From NCBI GenBank assembly GCA_964017155.1, contig OZ024861.1:29817777-29881776 (forward strand): DNA of 64,000 nt, written 5' to 3'. This document shows, in pieces, positions 23,602-35,732 of this stretch. Position 1 is the first letter of the stretch; every line of letters begins with the position of its first letter. The notes beneath the pieces are model-generated. The model had not been told where the DNA came from. It did not search any database and saw nothing but the letters and a program-made list of their open reading frames with translations. The stretch comes from Oasisia sp. SBJ-2009 (Eukaryota; Annelida; Polychaeta; Sabellida; Siboglinidae). The position numbers were made by a program, and so were the translations under genes.

Positions 23602-24373
23602 CTCGGTGACTATAAGTTAAGCACAGTTAAATAGCCTAATACAGAGGCGTGAGCGTACACAAGTGTCAGAATCAGGGATCTGCCATCGTTCCTGTTTCTC
23701 CACGTGCGTCTTAGCGAGAAAATCACGTGTCGCAACATTAGCTTTAATTTTAGAGACTCCGCTAGACGGAGCCACATGAGCCTTAGCTACCGCCAATATA
23801 ATTATTTACGGTAATGCGACGCGACGAACAGTTGCGTTCCACAGTAACGGACAGGGAGTGAGTAAATGAGGGTTAGGGATGCAAGTCATGCAACCAGAGA
23901 TTCTATGGGGCAATTCTGCAATTCCCCGATAAGATTCGCCAAAAATCACTAGTGGTCAAATAAAATTGAACTGAATTCATATTGGGTGACCCGGCTGAGT
24001 GCAAGAGTAGCAATTATTTCAGCTTGCTACTATCGCCGGCACAACGATGCCAAAGACTTTGGCAAAGTCCTGGAGGTAGGAATAATCCCCAGTATTTTTG
24101 AAGGGGTTTTGGTGAGCCCCGAATGTAGTACAACTCTATTTGCAATAGCCTCAAGGGGTGCACATCAAGGTGTTCGAAGAGTCTCTGCATGCACCCGATC
24201 GAGCCATATACCCATGGCGCGGTTTTACATCGATGGCCCCAGATACGGTAACGGGCGTTGATCGGTGCCCCCCCCCCCCATTTTCAGGCTGAAGGAGACA
24301 GCATAGGAAATGTCCCCCCATTTTTTCAGTTAAAAACAAAACAGATTTGCAGGCATATATAGCGAAACTGATC

Positions 24374-24610
<237 letters not shown>

Positions 24611-25440
24611 CTCTCTCCTTAAAAAAAAACCTACATTGGTCTAGTGGTAAAATTAATATACCATGCAGTTCAGATTATAAACTTCAGACTATACCCATGC
24701 AGTGGAAAATCACTCGATAAATTGCTTGGTTGGCCACAGCGCGCAACTTGATCTTAGTCCAGTAAATATACGTCATGCCGGATTCTATCATTTTACACTC
24801 TTGTGTTGGTATATTAACATAGGCACCAGCCATGCAATCAAGTACATCATGTATGATTAATCAAGCACATCATAGATCATTAAATTTTGTTTTCTCTGTC
24901 ACCCATTGGAATACAGTCTGGTCGGATACTTATCGCCTACGGCAGAACTAGCAGATTTCTGCACTTTGTGTAATTTGAACCCATTAGAGTGATGACAAAT
25001 GTCTTTGCCAAAATGGAAAGTCCTATGACGTACACAGGCACCCCTGTAACCTGTGCATCTTGTCTACCCAGTGAGTGATTGTGGCGGTCCATGGCCCCTA
25101 TTCAAATACATGGAGCCAACAGAACTATTTAAATAGTATAACATAAAGGCTTTTGTTTATTTTAGAATTAGCACCACACCAACAATAATAATATTATTAT
25201 TGTGTTTTATATTAATTTACTAAAACATTTATATGTATTTCAGGTTATCTATTGGCAGCAGAAATGAACTGACGCTGAAAATATGGCGGTGCTCAGCCCC
25301 ACCCCTGTGAATATGCTGTTTTAAATTGAAATTATCGAAAAAAAATCATAGTCAAGATTTAATGCTGAAAATGCTGACCAGTCGTCAACCTTGCGCTAAC
25401 ACCTAAATTATGAGTTTACGGTATATGTTGCGGAGCGGCA

Positions 25441-25449
25441 ACTTCCGGT
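25441..25449 (-). promoter_or_regulatory. ETS/GABP-type site upstream of IST1
   Basis: ACTTCCGGT, which is ACCGGAAGT on the minus strand, about 113-121 bases upstream of the IST1 ATG. ETS sites at this spacing are typical of TATA-less housekeeping promoters. Assigned by motif only. Confidence 0.4.
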
Positions 25450-25561
25450 CACAATCAAAACATTTTCGTCGTTGTTGAGTCATTTTGGACACCGTCATAT
25501 GACTTTTGTAATTAAACTACAACACGTTTGCGCCAGAACTATCGTGCGATAACCAACAAAC

Positions 25562-28500
25562 ATGTTTAGCCCTGCTCCAAAATACCAAAAGCTGACAACA
25601 AATCTGCGATTGGCGATAAATCGACTTAAATTACTGGAGAGGAAAAAGACGGAGCTGACTGTGAAAGCCCGCCGAGAAATCTCCGAGTACCTGGCAATGG
25701 GGAAGGAGGACCGTGCTCGTATACGAGTAGAGCACATTATCAGGGAGGACTATGTCGTCGAAGCGATGGAACTCATAGAGATGTACTGCGACTTACTCCT
25801 TGCCAGGATGGGCCTAATCCAATCATCAAAGTTAGTATACATTCGCAATGTGAATGTTGTTGTTCCACTCCACACGAGTTATAGACGTTATGTCCCAAGT
25901 CATTTATGTCCCAAGTCACTTATGTCCCAAATATTGTGGACGATATGTCCCAAAAACAAGATGCTAAGTAACAGTTAAAATATGCAATGGACTTGAAATG
26001 TTCTACAAAGAGTGCCAGCATTCGTGCTAATATATCAACAGATTTATGCTAACTCTAAAGTGCAAAAATAACATAAAACCATAATAATATATTTAGGACA
26101 TATCGTCTAGGACATATGTGACTTGAGACATAACGTCCATAGGCCCTCCACACCACAGTCTACACTAGCGTGTGCATGGGTACCTTTCATCGACAGGGTC
26201 CCTAATGATCGACCGTTTCATAAACGCACTTTCATAAATGCAATAAATTTGGTGTTTACTGTTACTGTACTAACATAATTGTATATATGTATAAAAAAAA
26301 CGCGAACTGATCTCATGGGCGAATAAAATCATTGTTGACACATCATTACTCAAGTCTCAACGTTATGTGCTGAACGGTCGATCATTATATACTATAGGGA
26401 CCCCCCTGTGACCTATTGGGTGAGAAGGCACTGCTGGTAATTTGTCACCAAATTGTATCAAACAATTTTTGTGTGTGTGTAGAAATTGTCAATGAATATG
26501 CTTTGAATAGAGAATAATTTAAATTGCGTAACTTTACATCAAAGGCGAATAAAACGCGGAAAACTACGCAAAAACGGTCGATCATAGGTACCCCGACGCA
26601 AGTTATAGACGTTATGTCCCAAGTCGCTTATGCCCCAAGCCACTTATGTCCCAAATATTGTGGACGATATGTCCCAAAACAAGATGATAAGTAACCTTTA
26701 AAATATGCACTGGGCTTGAAATGTTCTACAAAGAGTGCTAGCATTAGTGTTACTACATCAACATATTTATATTAAGACTAAAGTGCAAAGATAACATAAA
26801 AACTTACTAATAAATTTAGGACATATCATCTAGGACATATGTGACTTGGGACATAACGTCCATAGGCGCCCCAACGCTAGTCTCTAGATCTAGTACATGA
26901 AAAAAAACATTGAACGCCATTGTAATTATTACGGCCTAATTATTTATTATAATAACTGACTCCTATATATTATATATCCTATTTTTTATTTAATAAAAAT
27001 ATGTTATAAGTTTTTACGGTATCTAACTTATAATTAACCTTATTATATCAACTCATAATTTTAATAAGATAATAATCATATTTTTTATCATAGTTATATA
27101 GTAATCTACTCTTTAAAAAGGTTATAATTAATTTGTATGTGTCTTCTACGTATATTTTTATTAACCTGAAATAAATGTATTCATATTCGATAATACTCAT
27201 AACTTACTCAGGTCAAAGTGTGATACAGGTATACATAGCTTTATTCAGAGACCCGTCCACCCGACATTTGGATGGGTAGGAATATGGGTGGATGGGTAAA
27301 AATGGAGTAAAAAAGTCTTCCCAAACCAGAGATATTGTCAGTTGTGCCTTAAAAGTGAGTGTAAATGGTAATGGTGTCATATGTTTGTTAGGAACTTAGA
27401 ACTACTAAACTAGCTTAACAGTTGACATCCATGTATCCACCAAAACATGTGGTCCTGCATAAAGCCCTGCAGGTGTACCATGCTACAGGTATTTCAGCCC
27501 ACTGTAATCTCGGCCTTGAGACTTAAAGGACAAAAAAAGTTAACTGTTTCGTGGCATACACCTAAGTTAATATAAAGTAACAATTTCCACATATATACTC
27601 AATTTTTTAACGCCAGCGGTTTACCAGAAAAATATTTTTTAACACCCAGCCATCCAAATACTATGCGCTACCCCATCTTAGACGAAGAATGACGTCACGA
27701 CGGTGATCGAGGCGCTCTCCACGTAGATTCCCTGCATGGGGTTTGGCTGTTGTCATGAAATGGCTGCAACTCGGCAACGCGCGTAACATGCTGATGACGG
27801 TAAATATAAAGTTGTCTATTATTGTTATCGCTGAAATGATCCCATCAACTGATGATACATGTCTACATCAAAGCATTTCTCCTCAAAATGGACCGAGCAA
27901 AGTGAACTGTACTTGGACTTCCAAACAGTACGCCCCCAAATCACCAATGTGAATCCATTGCTTCAATACTACCGGTTGTTTCGACTATTATTGCAACCGT
28001 ATGCCGAACACGAAGGCATAATCACTAAAGTTTACCATAGATTTAACCACAGATTTAGATATACGTCTATAAGCAGCTGCTAGATGTCACGCCAACTGAA
28101 CGAACTGTCGAAGACTCAAAGTTGTTGACCCTTAACAACGTAGCAGGAAGCTGACAGAGATATTGAATGCCGCGCGCTGAATGGCCAAGCCAAGTTAACC
28201 CTTCACCTATGGCGGTATCTAGACCATCGTGGATTTCGTCAGAATTTTATACTTTAAAGTCACATTCTGAGTAAACCGCTGACGTTAAAAAATTGAGTAT
28301 ATGTGGAAATTGTTAATTTGTATAAACTCTATTAGGTGTATGACACGAAACCGTAGCCTTTTTTGTCCTTTAATTATGCTATCAAAGTTTTGAAATCAGA
28401 GAATTTCAAAAGATTTACACTTTGGGTCTTGTTTATTTATTGTGAGTTGGAACATCTCTGTCTTGTTGGATTGGATTTTGCGCGTGCTATTGGAGATCTG

Positions 28501-31500
28501 GGGCCAGTTTCATAGCGGCTACTTACGACATCGTAGCGGGCGATAACTCGTCGAAAATCTAAGACGTCGTAAAGTTACACTAGTTGCGTTTCATGAGTCT
28601 GCTCCATAGTTGCACTTAGCTGCACCATGTGTTTAGTAGGCGTAACTTTACGCTGGTTGAAATATTTACGGTATGCTCCCGAAGTTGAAAATGTACGGAA
28701 TGCTCCCGACACGCCCACTCTCAACATTATTATTTTTAATGTATACACTGGATATCCTTTACATTCATCATAGCTTCCCATTTGCTATACGAACGACAAA
28801 GGCACAGCTAGAAAGAAAAAAGGATGTTCAGACACAGCACAAATACAGGGATTCCCCACCGTGACGTAAGGGGGGTCAATGCTACGGCGACATAGCACTT
28901 GGCGTGAATGCTAAATTGGTCTCATGAAACCGGCCGTACGCTGCATTGTCTATACGCTGTTAGCTATGACCAGTAGACCGCGTAATTGCACGTAAAGTTA
29001 CACGGCTTCATGAAACTGGGCCCTGACATAAAATCCAGGAGATTTACGTCTAGTCTAGGAGATTAAAAACATTTCTATATCTGGGAGGGATGGCAGGTGT
29101 GTATAGCTAGCATAAATAACAAGTCAAGGTATAACAAATGACTGAAATTTGCACCACATTCTGACATAAGTTATATTAAGAATGTAGAACAGAACGTTCT
29201 TAACATTGTTTAGCAAATGCAATAGACCCGTAGTCAACCAATGAATTGTGACATTTCTAAACAACATTTGTTTAAAACAGTTACCTAGCTGTGGGTAAAA
29301 GGCAAATCCAAAATGATTAAATAGCAGACCACATCATCTGTTACACTCAAGTTAATCAATAGAAATGAAATTAGTTGTGAACTACCTTAACGTAGTGAAA
29401 GGGAAATAACAACATATACATATGCAACGAATACTAACTTTTACATGGGAAACTATTTCCTTTATAGAGAGCTGGACGAAGGCCTTGAGGAACCAATCGC
29501 CACTCTGTTGTGGGCAGCACCAAGACTCCAGGCTGAAGTGCCGGAATTGAAAATTGTAGCTGAGCAGCTGACACTGAAATACAGCAAGGAGTTTGCTCTG
29601 TCTTGCCGAACAAACACGCTCGATAATGTCAACGAGAAAGTCATGCATAAGCTTGGCGTGCAGGTAACATACATTCGAGCTTGCAAACAAACAACAAAAA
29701 TGCAAAAACAAACCGTTAAAATGTTGAAGAAATGCAGTGTTATCATCAACTGAAATTTAGACAAAATACCAGCACAGTAGTCTTGATCAGTACACCGTAG
29801 ATGTGTGCAGGCTCTGATGTATATGCATTCCTTCTTAATCTAATTTTAATAATTCCTGTATTACACCAAATTGTTTTTAAGACGAAATGACTGTTGATTG
29901 TTGTTGCATTCTAATAGTATCATAGCTTTATGCAGAGACCCATCTACCCATCATTTGGACGGGTCAAAAAGAATGTGGATGCGTAGAAATATGGGTGGGC
30001 AGGTGGTGGGTGGACAGGTAAACAAACAAAAATGGCTTCCCAAACCATATATATTGTTAGTTATGCCTTGAAAGTGAGTGTAAATGGTGTCACATTTGTG
30101 TTTGTAGTCAATTTCAGGTCATCATACACATTTGAAAGTTTGTAGTAAACTGGCTTAACTGTTAACATCTATGTGTCCACCAAAACACGTGTGACTGGCA
30201 ATGATTTTATCCTGCATAAAGCCCGGATTAGTATTATCTCATTTGTCTGGCCAATTCAGGTGGAAATAGGCTTTATTTCTGAATAGTAGAAACTATACAT
30301 TTTTCCTGAATTTTATATATTTACACCCAATTTTGTTTCAGGCACCTCCAAAAAATTTGGTCGACAAATACCTTGATGCAATTGCGAAGACATACGATGT
30401 TCCATTTGAAGCTGAGCCTGACGCTGTGGAAGTTGGGGAAGAATTCGGAGGAGGAGGAGGAGGGGGGGGTCTGATAGACTTCTCTGAACCCAATACTGCT
30501 GTACCGCAACCAGACAAGAAGAAAGAGGCATTCATGTACCCGCCGGCCGCCATGAATGTATGTACCTGGGCAGTGCATTATATCTTTGCCTCTGTTGCGG
30601 CCTATAGCTTTATGTAGAGTAACAGTTTTGCCATTCCAAACATGTACTGATAAACGTGTGTGTGTGGGTGTGTGTGTGCGTGCGTGCATGCATGCGTGCG
30701 TGTGGGTGGGTGTGTGGGTGAGAGTGTGTGAGTGGGTGGGTGGGTGGGTGGGTTGGTGTGTGTGAACTCACATACGTAGAAGCCACTACAGAAGTGTGTA
30801 TGTGTCCAGTTATTCCAGTAACACAGTAATCTCAGCTTGCATAAGCGTGACTTAGCAGTCTCGTGTTGTTTTTTATTTTAAATGATTTAATTATTTATTA
30901 TACTTATTTAACATTGTATTGATTATATACAGCACTTTTGAGCAAGCTTTATCACATGAAAAGAGCGCTATATAATTTTTTAAATAATACTAAACGATGT
31001 ATTTGGTTTATAAAGTCGTGGACCTTAGGAAAATGAGATGTTTATTTGATCAGATTTATAGAGAATATATAAAGTTTATTTTATCAGATTTATTGAGAAT
31101 GTATAAAGTAAATTTTATTAGATTTATTGAGAATGTATAATGTTAATTTTATCAAGATTTATTGAAAATGTATAAAGTTTATTATCACCAGTATAATTAT
31201 ACTACTTACTATATCTCGTAAACCCCCATTTTTCAGCAGCCCCCTGCTCCAGCGTCGTACATCCCCCCTCTGGGTGGCGTGCCCATGCCGGGGATGACAC
31301 AGCCGCCAAACATTGGTTTCAACCCCCCACCCCCTCCTGTGGGATTCAACCCCTCCGCGCCTCGAAGCACAAACGATATGCACTTTGACCTTCCCGAACT
31401 TCCGAGTGTACCGTCAAACAGCATTGCGCCTGGTGACGCGTCAGTCGGCACCGACGCTGACTTCGACGATCTGACGAAGCGATTTGAGGAACTGAAGAAA

Positions 31501-31509
31501 AAGAAATGA
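25562..31509 (+). CDS. IST1: IST1 homolog, ESCRT-III associated factor (complete, 4 exons)
   Basis: IST1 regulates VPS4 and forms ESCRT-III-like polymers with CHMP1 in endosomal tubule fission and abscission. Exons: 25562-25830, 29468-29663, 30342-30557, 31237-31509, all in phase, giving 317 aa. Exon 1 begins MFSPAPKYQKLTTNLRLA and continues KLLERKKTELTVKARREI, ARIRVEHIIREDYVVEAMEL and YCDLLLARMGLIQSSK, the Ist1 helical core. Exon 2 gives ELDEGLEEPIATLLWAAPRL and CRTNTLDNVNEKVMHKLGVQ. Exon 3 gives APPKNLVDKYLDAIAKTYDV and then a glycine run. Exon 4 is proline-rich and ends with both MIT-binding motifs. Vertebrate IST1 is about 365 aa; the difference lies in the shorter low-complexity linker. 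The exon 1 donor is AA|GTTAGT. Confidence 0.95.
25880..26141. mobile_element. MITE, TATRGACGTTATGTC family, copy 1
   Basis: Left TATAGACGTTATGTCCCAAG and right CTTGAGACATAACGTCCATA form the TIR. Internal repeats ATTTATGTCCCAAGTCACTT / TTATGTCCCAAATATTGTGG and the inverted GGACATATCGTCTAGGACAT follow. It lies just after IST1 exon 1. Confidence 0.9.
26604..26864. mobile_element. MITE, TATRGACGTTATGTC family, copy 2
   Basis: Same orientation, length and organisation as the copy at 25880-26141, with about 10-15% visible differences. The sequence between the copies (26142-26603) shares GGTCGATCAT / GATCGACCGT words at both ends and may itself be an inserted element. Confidence 0.9.
27238..27480 (+). 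repeat. Dispersed repeat, AGACCC...ACCC family, copy 1
   Basis: TAGCTTTATTCAGAGACCC, TGGATGGGTAGGAATATGGG, CTTCCCAAACCA, AAAGTGAGTGTAAATGG and CCTGCATAAAGCCC all recur in order at 29926-30230 in the same orientation. Confidence 0.75.
27537..28369. mobile_element. piggyBac-type MITE, AGGACAAAA ends, TTAA target duplication
   Basis: Flanked by TTAA at 27533-27536 and 28370-28373. The ends AGGACAAAAAAAG and CTTTTTTGTCCT begin inverted repeats of about 110 bp that include CACATATATACTCAATTTTT and its reverse complement (about 27589 and 28293). No transposase. It lies in IST1 intron 1. Confidence 0.9.
28502..29022. mobile_element. MITE, GCCCAGTTTCATG family, copy 2 (inverted)
   Basis: Reverse-orientation relative of 1861-2372. 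It begins GGCCAGTTTCATAGCGGC, ends GCTTCATGAAACTGGGCC, and shares AAGACGTCGTAAAGTTACAC-like and CTAGTTGCGTTTCATGAG-like blocks. It lies in IST1 intron 1. The remainder of the intron (29023-29467) shows no gene. Confidence 0.85.
29926..30230 (+). repeat. Dispersed repeat, AGACCC...ACCC family, copy 2
   Basis: Second copy of the repeat at 27238-27480, lying in IST1 intron 2 just before exon 3 and slightly longer (extra ACACATTTGAAAGTTTGTAG). Confidence 0.75.
30653..30770. repeat. GT-rich microsatellite (GTGT/GTGC/GGGT)
   Basis: Imperfect tract of GTGTG, GCGTGCATGC and GTGGGTGGGTGGG words in IST1 intron 3, starting about 95 bases after exon 3. Confidence 0.9.
31035..31185. repeat. About 37-bp minisatellite in IST1 intron 3
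   Basis: Four copies of ATCAGATTTATTGAGAATGT followed by ATAAAGTTTATTTT, ending about 50 bases before exon 4. Confidence 0.85.
31237..31509 (+). CDS. IST1: IST1 exon 4: linker, MIM2 and MIM1, NAGNAG acceptor
   Basis: The acceptor reads TTTTTCAGCAG|C, a tandem NAGNAG. Using the first AG (exon from 31237) or the second (from 31240) adds or drops one glutamine, with frame kept. The exon carries DLPELPSVP (MIM2-type, binds VPS4/MIT) and the C-terminal DFDDLTKRFEELKKKK (MIM1-type helix), then TGA at 31507-31509. Both motifs are characteristic of IST1. Confidence 0.93.
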   Translation, partial: QPPAPASYIPPLGGVPMPGMTQPPNIGFNPPPPPVGFNPSAPRSTNDMHFDLPELPSVPSNSIAPGDASVGTDADFDDLTKRFEELKKKK

Positions 31510-31571
31510 TTTGCTGTGGAACTCCCTGCTCTGTGGATGAACAATGAATATATATATATATGTGTGCTTAA

Positions 31572-32098
31572 AGGGATACTCCAGTCAGTGGGAGGTTCAC
31601 AGTATTAACTTACATATGTATATTATTTTGGTTGTGCCTAGAAATTGTGCACAAAGATCGTTAATAAACAATTAGTTGTAGCTTAATGATATCAAAAACA
31701 TGCTATCTTACATTCAGGTCGCTGAGATTTATGCACCAGTGACGTAAGCCAAATCGTTTACGTCACTGGCACATTGTTGAAAAAGGCAATGATTGGCGGA
31801 ATCTTCGCTAATAATTGTGATTGTGACATAAGCAACCCGCGACGTACTGAGTACATCAAATACCATTGGATAGACAGGATGTTTGAACGTGCTTGCGCCA
31901 GTGACGTAAGCGGTTTACGTCACTGGCGCATAAGTCTCAAGATGGTAGCGCCCTGAATCCAACATGGAGTGTTTCTGATACAATTATACTATAATTAATT
32001 GTTTATTAACGATCTTTGTGCACAATTTCTGCGCACAACCAACATATTATACAGATGTAAGTAAATGGTGTGAATCTCTCATTGATTGGTATATCCCT
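31572..32098. mobile_element. piggyBac-type MITE, AGGGATA ends, in IST1 3'UTR
   Basis: Flanked by TTAA at 31568-31571 and 32099-32102. The ends AGGGATACTCC and GGTATATCCCT are inverted, with long inner inverted stretches (GTGCACAAAGATCGTTAATA and its complement) and CAGTGACGTAAGC / GCTTACGTCACTGG near the centre. It starts 62 bases after the IST1 stop codon and carries its own AATAAA (31663-31668), so it is probably transcribed in the IST1 3'UTR. Confidence 0.88.
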
Positions 32099-32102
32099 TT
32101 AA

Positions 32103-33550
32103 AATTGCGTTGTAATCGTAAAGGAGGCCAACGAAAGATACTGAAACAAGAGTAAACACCAGTGTAAATATTCAGATATATGGAGGACACTTCTTACAAA
32201 GATCACGTGATGTACCATAATTAACCAGGGGACAGTTTCACTAAGATTAAGAGCTCTTAAGGAAATTTTATGTTTAAAAACAAAATCTGTTGGTAAATTA
32301 AATGATTTATTTTCAAAACGCAAATATCCATTGCCGTATTTTGTGGTGTTGACAGTTTTCAGGTATTCAAGGTCACTCCTAAGCATCAAAATTGTTTCTA
32401 AAGTGCTCTCAGCTCTTAACAACGTTAGTGAAATGGTCCCCAGGTATTTGACACGAGTCAAAAATACCTGTCTCAGGCATGTTCCACCAATTTTGTGAAA
32501 TGTATAACTTTGTCTTCAACTGTCTAATTATTTTTTCTTGGCAGTCAAAAACTAACAAAATGCATTTACAATCAAGATGGAATGAGTTAATTAAGGTGAT
32601 CTTGTTTCTAAAATCTGTCTTTTTTTAAATTTGCTAATAATTTTGCATTTACCCAGTAATCATAAACTATGGGTACTCGAGATATTTGAACAAATGATGT
32701 ACCATTTTTTTAGCTAGCTCATCTGTGTAATCCAAAATGATACAAATGTACTGGATACACCAATTTTAGTTTGTGCAATATTCTCGCTGTAGTGTAAGGA
32801 ATATATCAGCACCTGTGGTACTTCTGCCTTATATCCATAGATAATTTGTTACTCAGCTTATAGGTAGCCTTAACTGTACAATTAAGAGCCACAACATAGT
32901 TTGTGCATCATATGGGAATTGGGCAAATGTGATGTTTATGACTGCAAATATGAGATCATCCCTTATCGACAATTTGTCACATCCATAGATGCAGGATTAT
33001 TGTTAAGACGTGTGAACATATAACTGGAGTCATAATGCTGCCTTGTATTTATGACGGCATTGGCGAGATGTGTGAATATAGCCATGGCAAAATCTTCTAA
33101 AGTTCTACACCACAAGTCGGCAACTTCAGCAAAGGACAACGCACTATTTATTGTAAGAATGCACTTTTAAACCTCTGCTGTAGCATTAATATCTGTGGCA
33201 GCCGTCATAATGTTGTTTAATAAGTCATATATTCGGAAAAATACTGGTTTTACTATATTTTTAAGTTGCACATATTTATACAATGTCATCCCGATATAGA
33301 TAATAAATAATTGGTGTAAAAAGACTAAAACGAATAACGTAAAACTGACCTGTTTTTTTTAGATTACTCATTCATAAGCAGTGTTACTCTCGTGTACTAT
33401 ACATTATGTCAATTAATTGTCATATTTTAAATGGGTTCTTGTATCCAGTGACCTATTTACCATGTTATGAAATATCAGCATTGAGTTACTTGTACCAAAA
33501 GTTCTATGACTGATTCTGTGTTTGATGATCACATGTAATCGTTACGGTGT
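32103..33550. other. Putative IST1 3'UTR continuation
   Basis: No open frame of interest and no repeat recognised apart from the TTAA element upstream. It ends at the AATAAA at 33551. Assigned as 3'UTR only because no earlier convincing 3' end is needed and the next signal faces it. Confidence 0.4.
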
Positions 33551-33556
33551 AATAAA
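33551..33556 (+). terminator. IST1 poly(A) signal (candidate)
   Basis: AATAAA followed by a T/G-containing stretch (TTATGTTGTTCT) about 15-30 bases on. It would give a 3'UTR of about 2.05 kb. Confidence 0.5.
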
Positions 33557-33640
33557 TTATTTTATGACATTATGTTGTTCTAACTGCGCACCAACTATAA
33601 CAACAAACACATGAACAAGAGACATAAATCAGATAAACAG

Positions 33641-33646
33641 TTTATT
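33641..33646 (-). terminator. SEC63 poly(A) signal (candidate)
   Basis: TTTATT on the plus strand is AATAAA on the minus strand. It lies about 2.09 kb past the SEC63 stop codon and about 90 bases from the facing IST1 signal. Confidence 0.5.
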
Positions 33647-35732
33647 TTTTCTTTAATTAACGTTAAATGTGAACCAAACTTCTCGGCTGGCTCACGTTTC
33701 TTTCTGCTACAACATTATTCATAGTTAACTGGGCCCCAAAACAACCCAAGTTGTCTTCGTGATGTGTGTAACTATCATATATATGTATCGTATATATGTA
33801 CAGGAGCTTGATGACAGCAAACTTGCGGTAGTGTGTGTCTTTATGCAGTTAATACTGCTGTAACATTTGTTAGTGTCTCTAACAGAACAGCAATAATACA
33901 GTCTTAACTGGAAAACGCTTCGTTAAAAATACAAAATGTTCAACATAATGACGACAGTTACCATACATTCAGGCAGATACAGTCACAACTTCTTCCTACA
34001 ATAGCAGTTTCTCACAGCTAGCCATTAGTAAATTTGCGATAACTCAAACCATGACTCTGAAACGACAGATGGACTGAACACAAAGTGGCAAAAACATTAT
34101 CACCTCGATTGTCACTACAGCGCTAGTCTGTCGCTGCGTCCGATTGATATACACATCACCACCGAATATATATATTTCCCGCACTGTCACACACATACTT
34201 GTATATTACAATAGGCATGTAACAGATCACTCCTTTGGTTTTAATGATGCAGAGTTATTTACCTGTTATTTACCTATGTTTGATGTGTGACTTCTAAAGC
34301 CACAGTGTACATAATCTCCACAAATAAATAATTGTATGGAATATTACTGAACTGCCAACGCAAGCAGCTCCATTTGATTAAAATAAATATAATAGATTTA
34401 CACTGTCGTTACAACTATAGAATTATGGGCGGACACCCGAGCCAATTCACACATCTGGTCTACTCTCTAACGCAACATGATAAAATTCTAAACTCCAAAC
34501 GAAAATATATTTAACACTGGAATAACGGCGAAATGCGTAATTATTGAAATCATTGTCGAGGAAGACTAGTGGCAGACCTGAATCGGTATGTTGTCTGCCG
34601 ATACCACCCGGCATGCATTGGTACCGCCGGCATGCATTGGTACCGCTCAGCATGCAATTGAGCCACCACCCGGCAGTGAGAAAATTGCAATTTCAGCCCA
34701 ATTTGTTAAAACTAATCTGTACAAAACTGCGATGCCGTTACAGGTATAAAACTTAACTGTACTTAAGAGCATTACCAGCCCAATAACAACACACTACTAA
34801 CCCTTTGCTGTCACTTGCTGAACGGTTTATTTTCAATCGCACTTAAGATATCCAACCCTTTCTATGATGTGGCACTTTTAATAAGTTCTAAAGTATTTTT
34901 ACACATCAATTACACTGGTCTTTTGTTGGGACTGTTCTAACTTTCTAAGCTTGTTATTTCTCTGGATTTGAGTGATTTCACATATTCTCGAACCCCGAAT
35001 GGCGAATCAAAATAGCAAAAACAAGACGAGTGCAGGTTCCATTTTCTGAGTCGCTGTTAGGACTCGCATATAATCCCAGAGTCTGCTATGGACATGGAAC
35101 TTAACGATCAACGTATTTAGACTTTATCCGGTGTAGGAGAGTTTCCTGAATGATGGAAGTATAAAAATAATCCAAGCCATGTACATAGTGAGTGCCACAT
35201 ATGATATCTCCAGCACCAGATTCATACAAAATTAACCACCTGGACTGACGACGCATTTCTGTCGCGTCAAATCTGAAACAACTTACAGTTGCAATGACTG
35301 CAAAACAGGCCAATAAATTTGTACACCTAAAATATTTCAACTGATACCGACTTCTTTGGAATTGTCTGCGCATATCTCTTACCCATAATACAATATTTAT
35401 TTGGTCAATTTTGCAGTCAGTTTAGCTGTAAAACTGCTTCCACGCAGCGTCCCACAAACTTGCCACTACACCCATGATGTCTTTCTGATACAACACCTCT
35501 GCTTGGGAATTACCTGTTCCCATAGCAACCAGCACCTGTCTCCATAGTAGCACCACGGTTTATCGTCGTCATGGCAACGACACTGCATTAATCAAAGCAG
35601 TTGCTATGGAGATGTCGTGGCAGCGCGAATACCGACAGCAGTTCGGTAACGTGATACGTGTCGTTGCTATAGCGACCACTGATAGGTTGGCATCGTGTTA
35701 CATCATGTTGCTATAGCGACCGCCTTGACGAC
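33647..35732 (-). other. Putative SEC63 3'UTR
   Basis: Non-coding stretch between the SEC63 stop and the candidate poly(A) signal. It contains GCATGCATTGGTACCG repeated twice at about 34613-34645 and paired TTGCTATAGCGACC words at about 35660 and 35707. No ORF above background. Confidence 0.45.
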
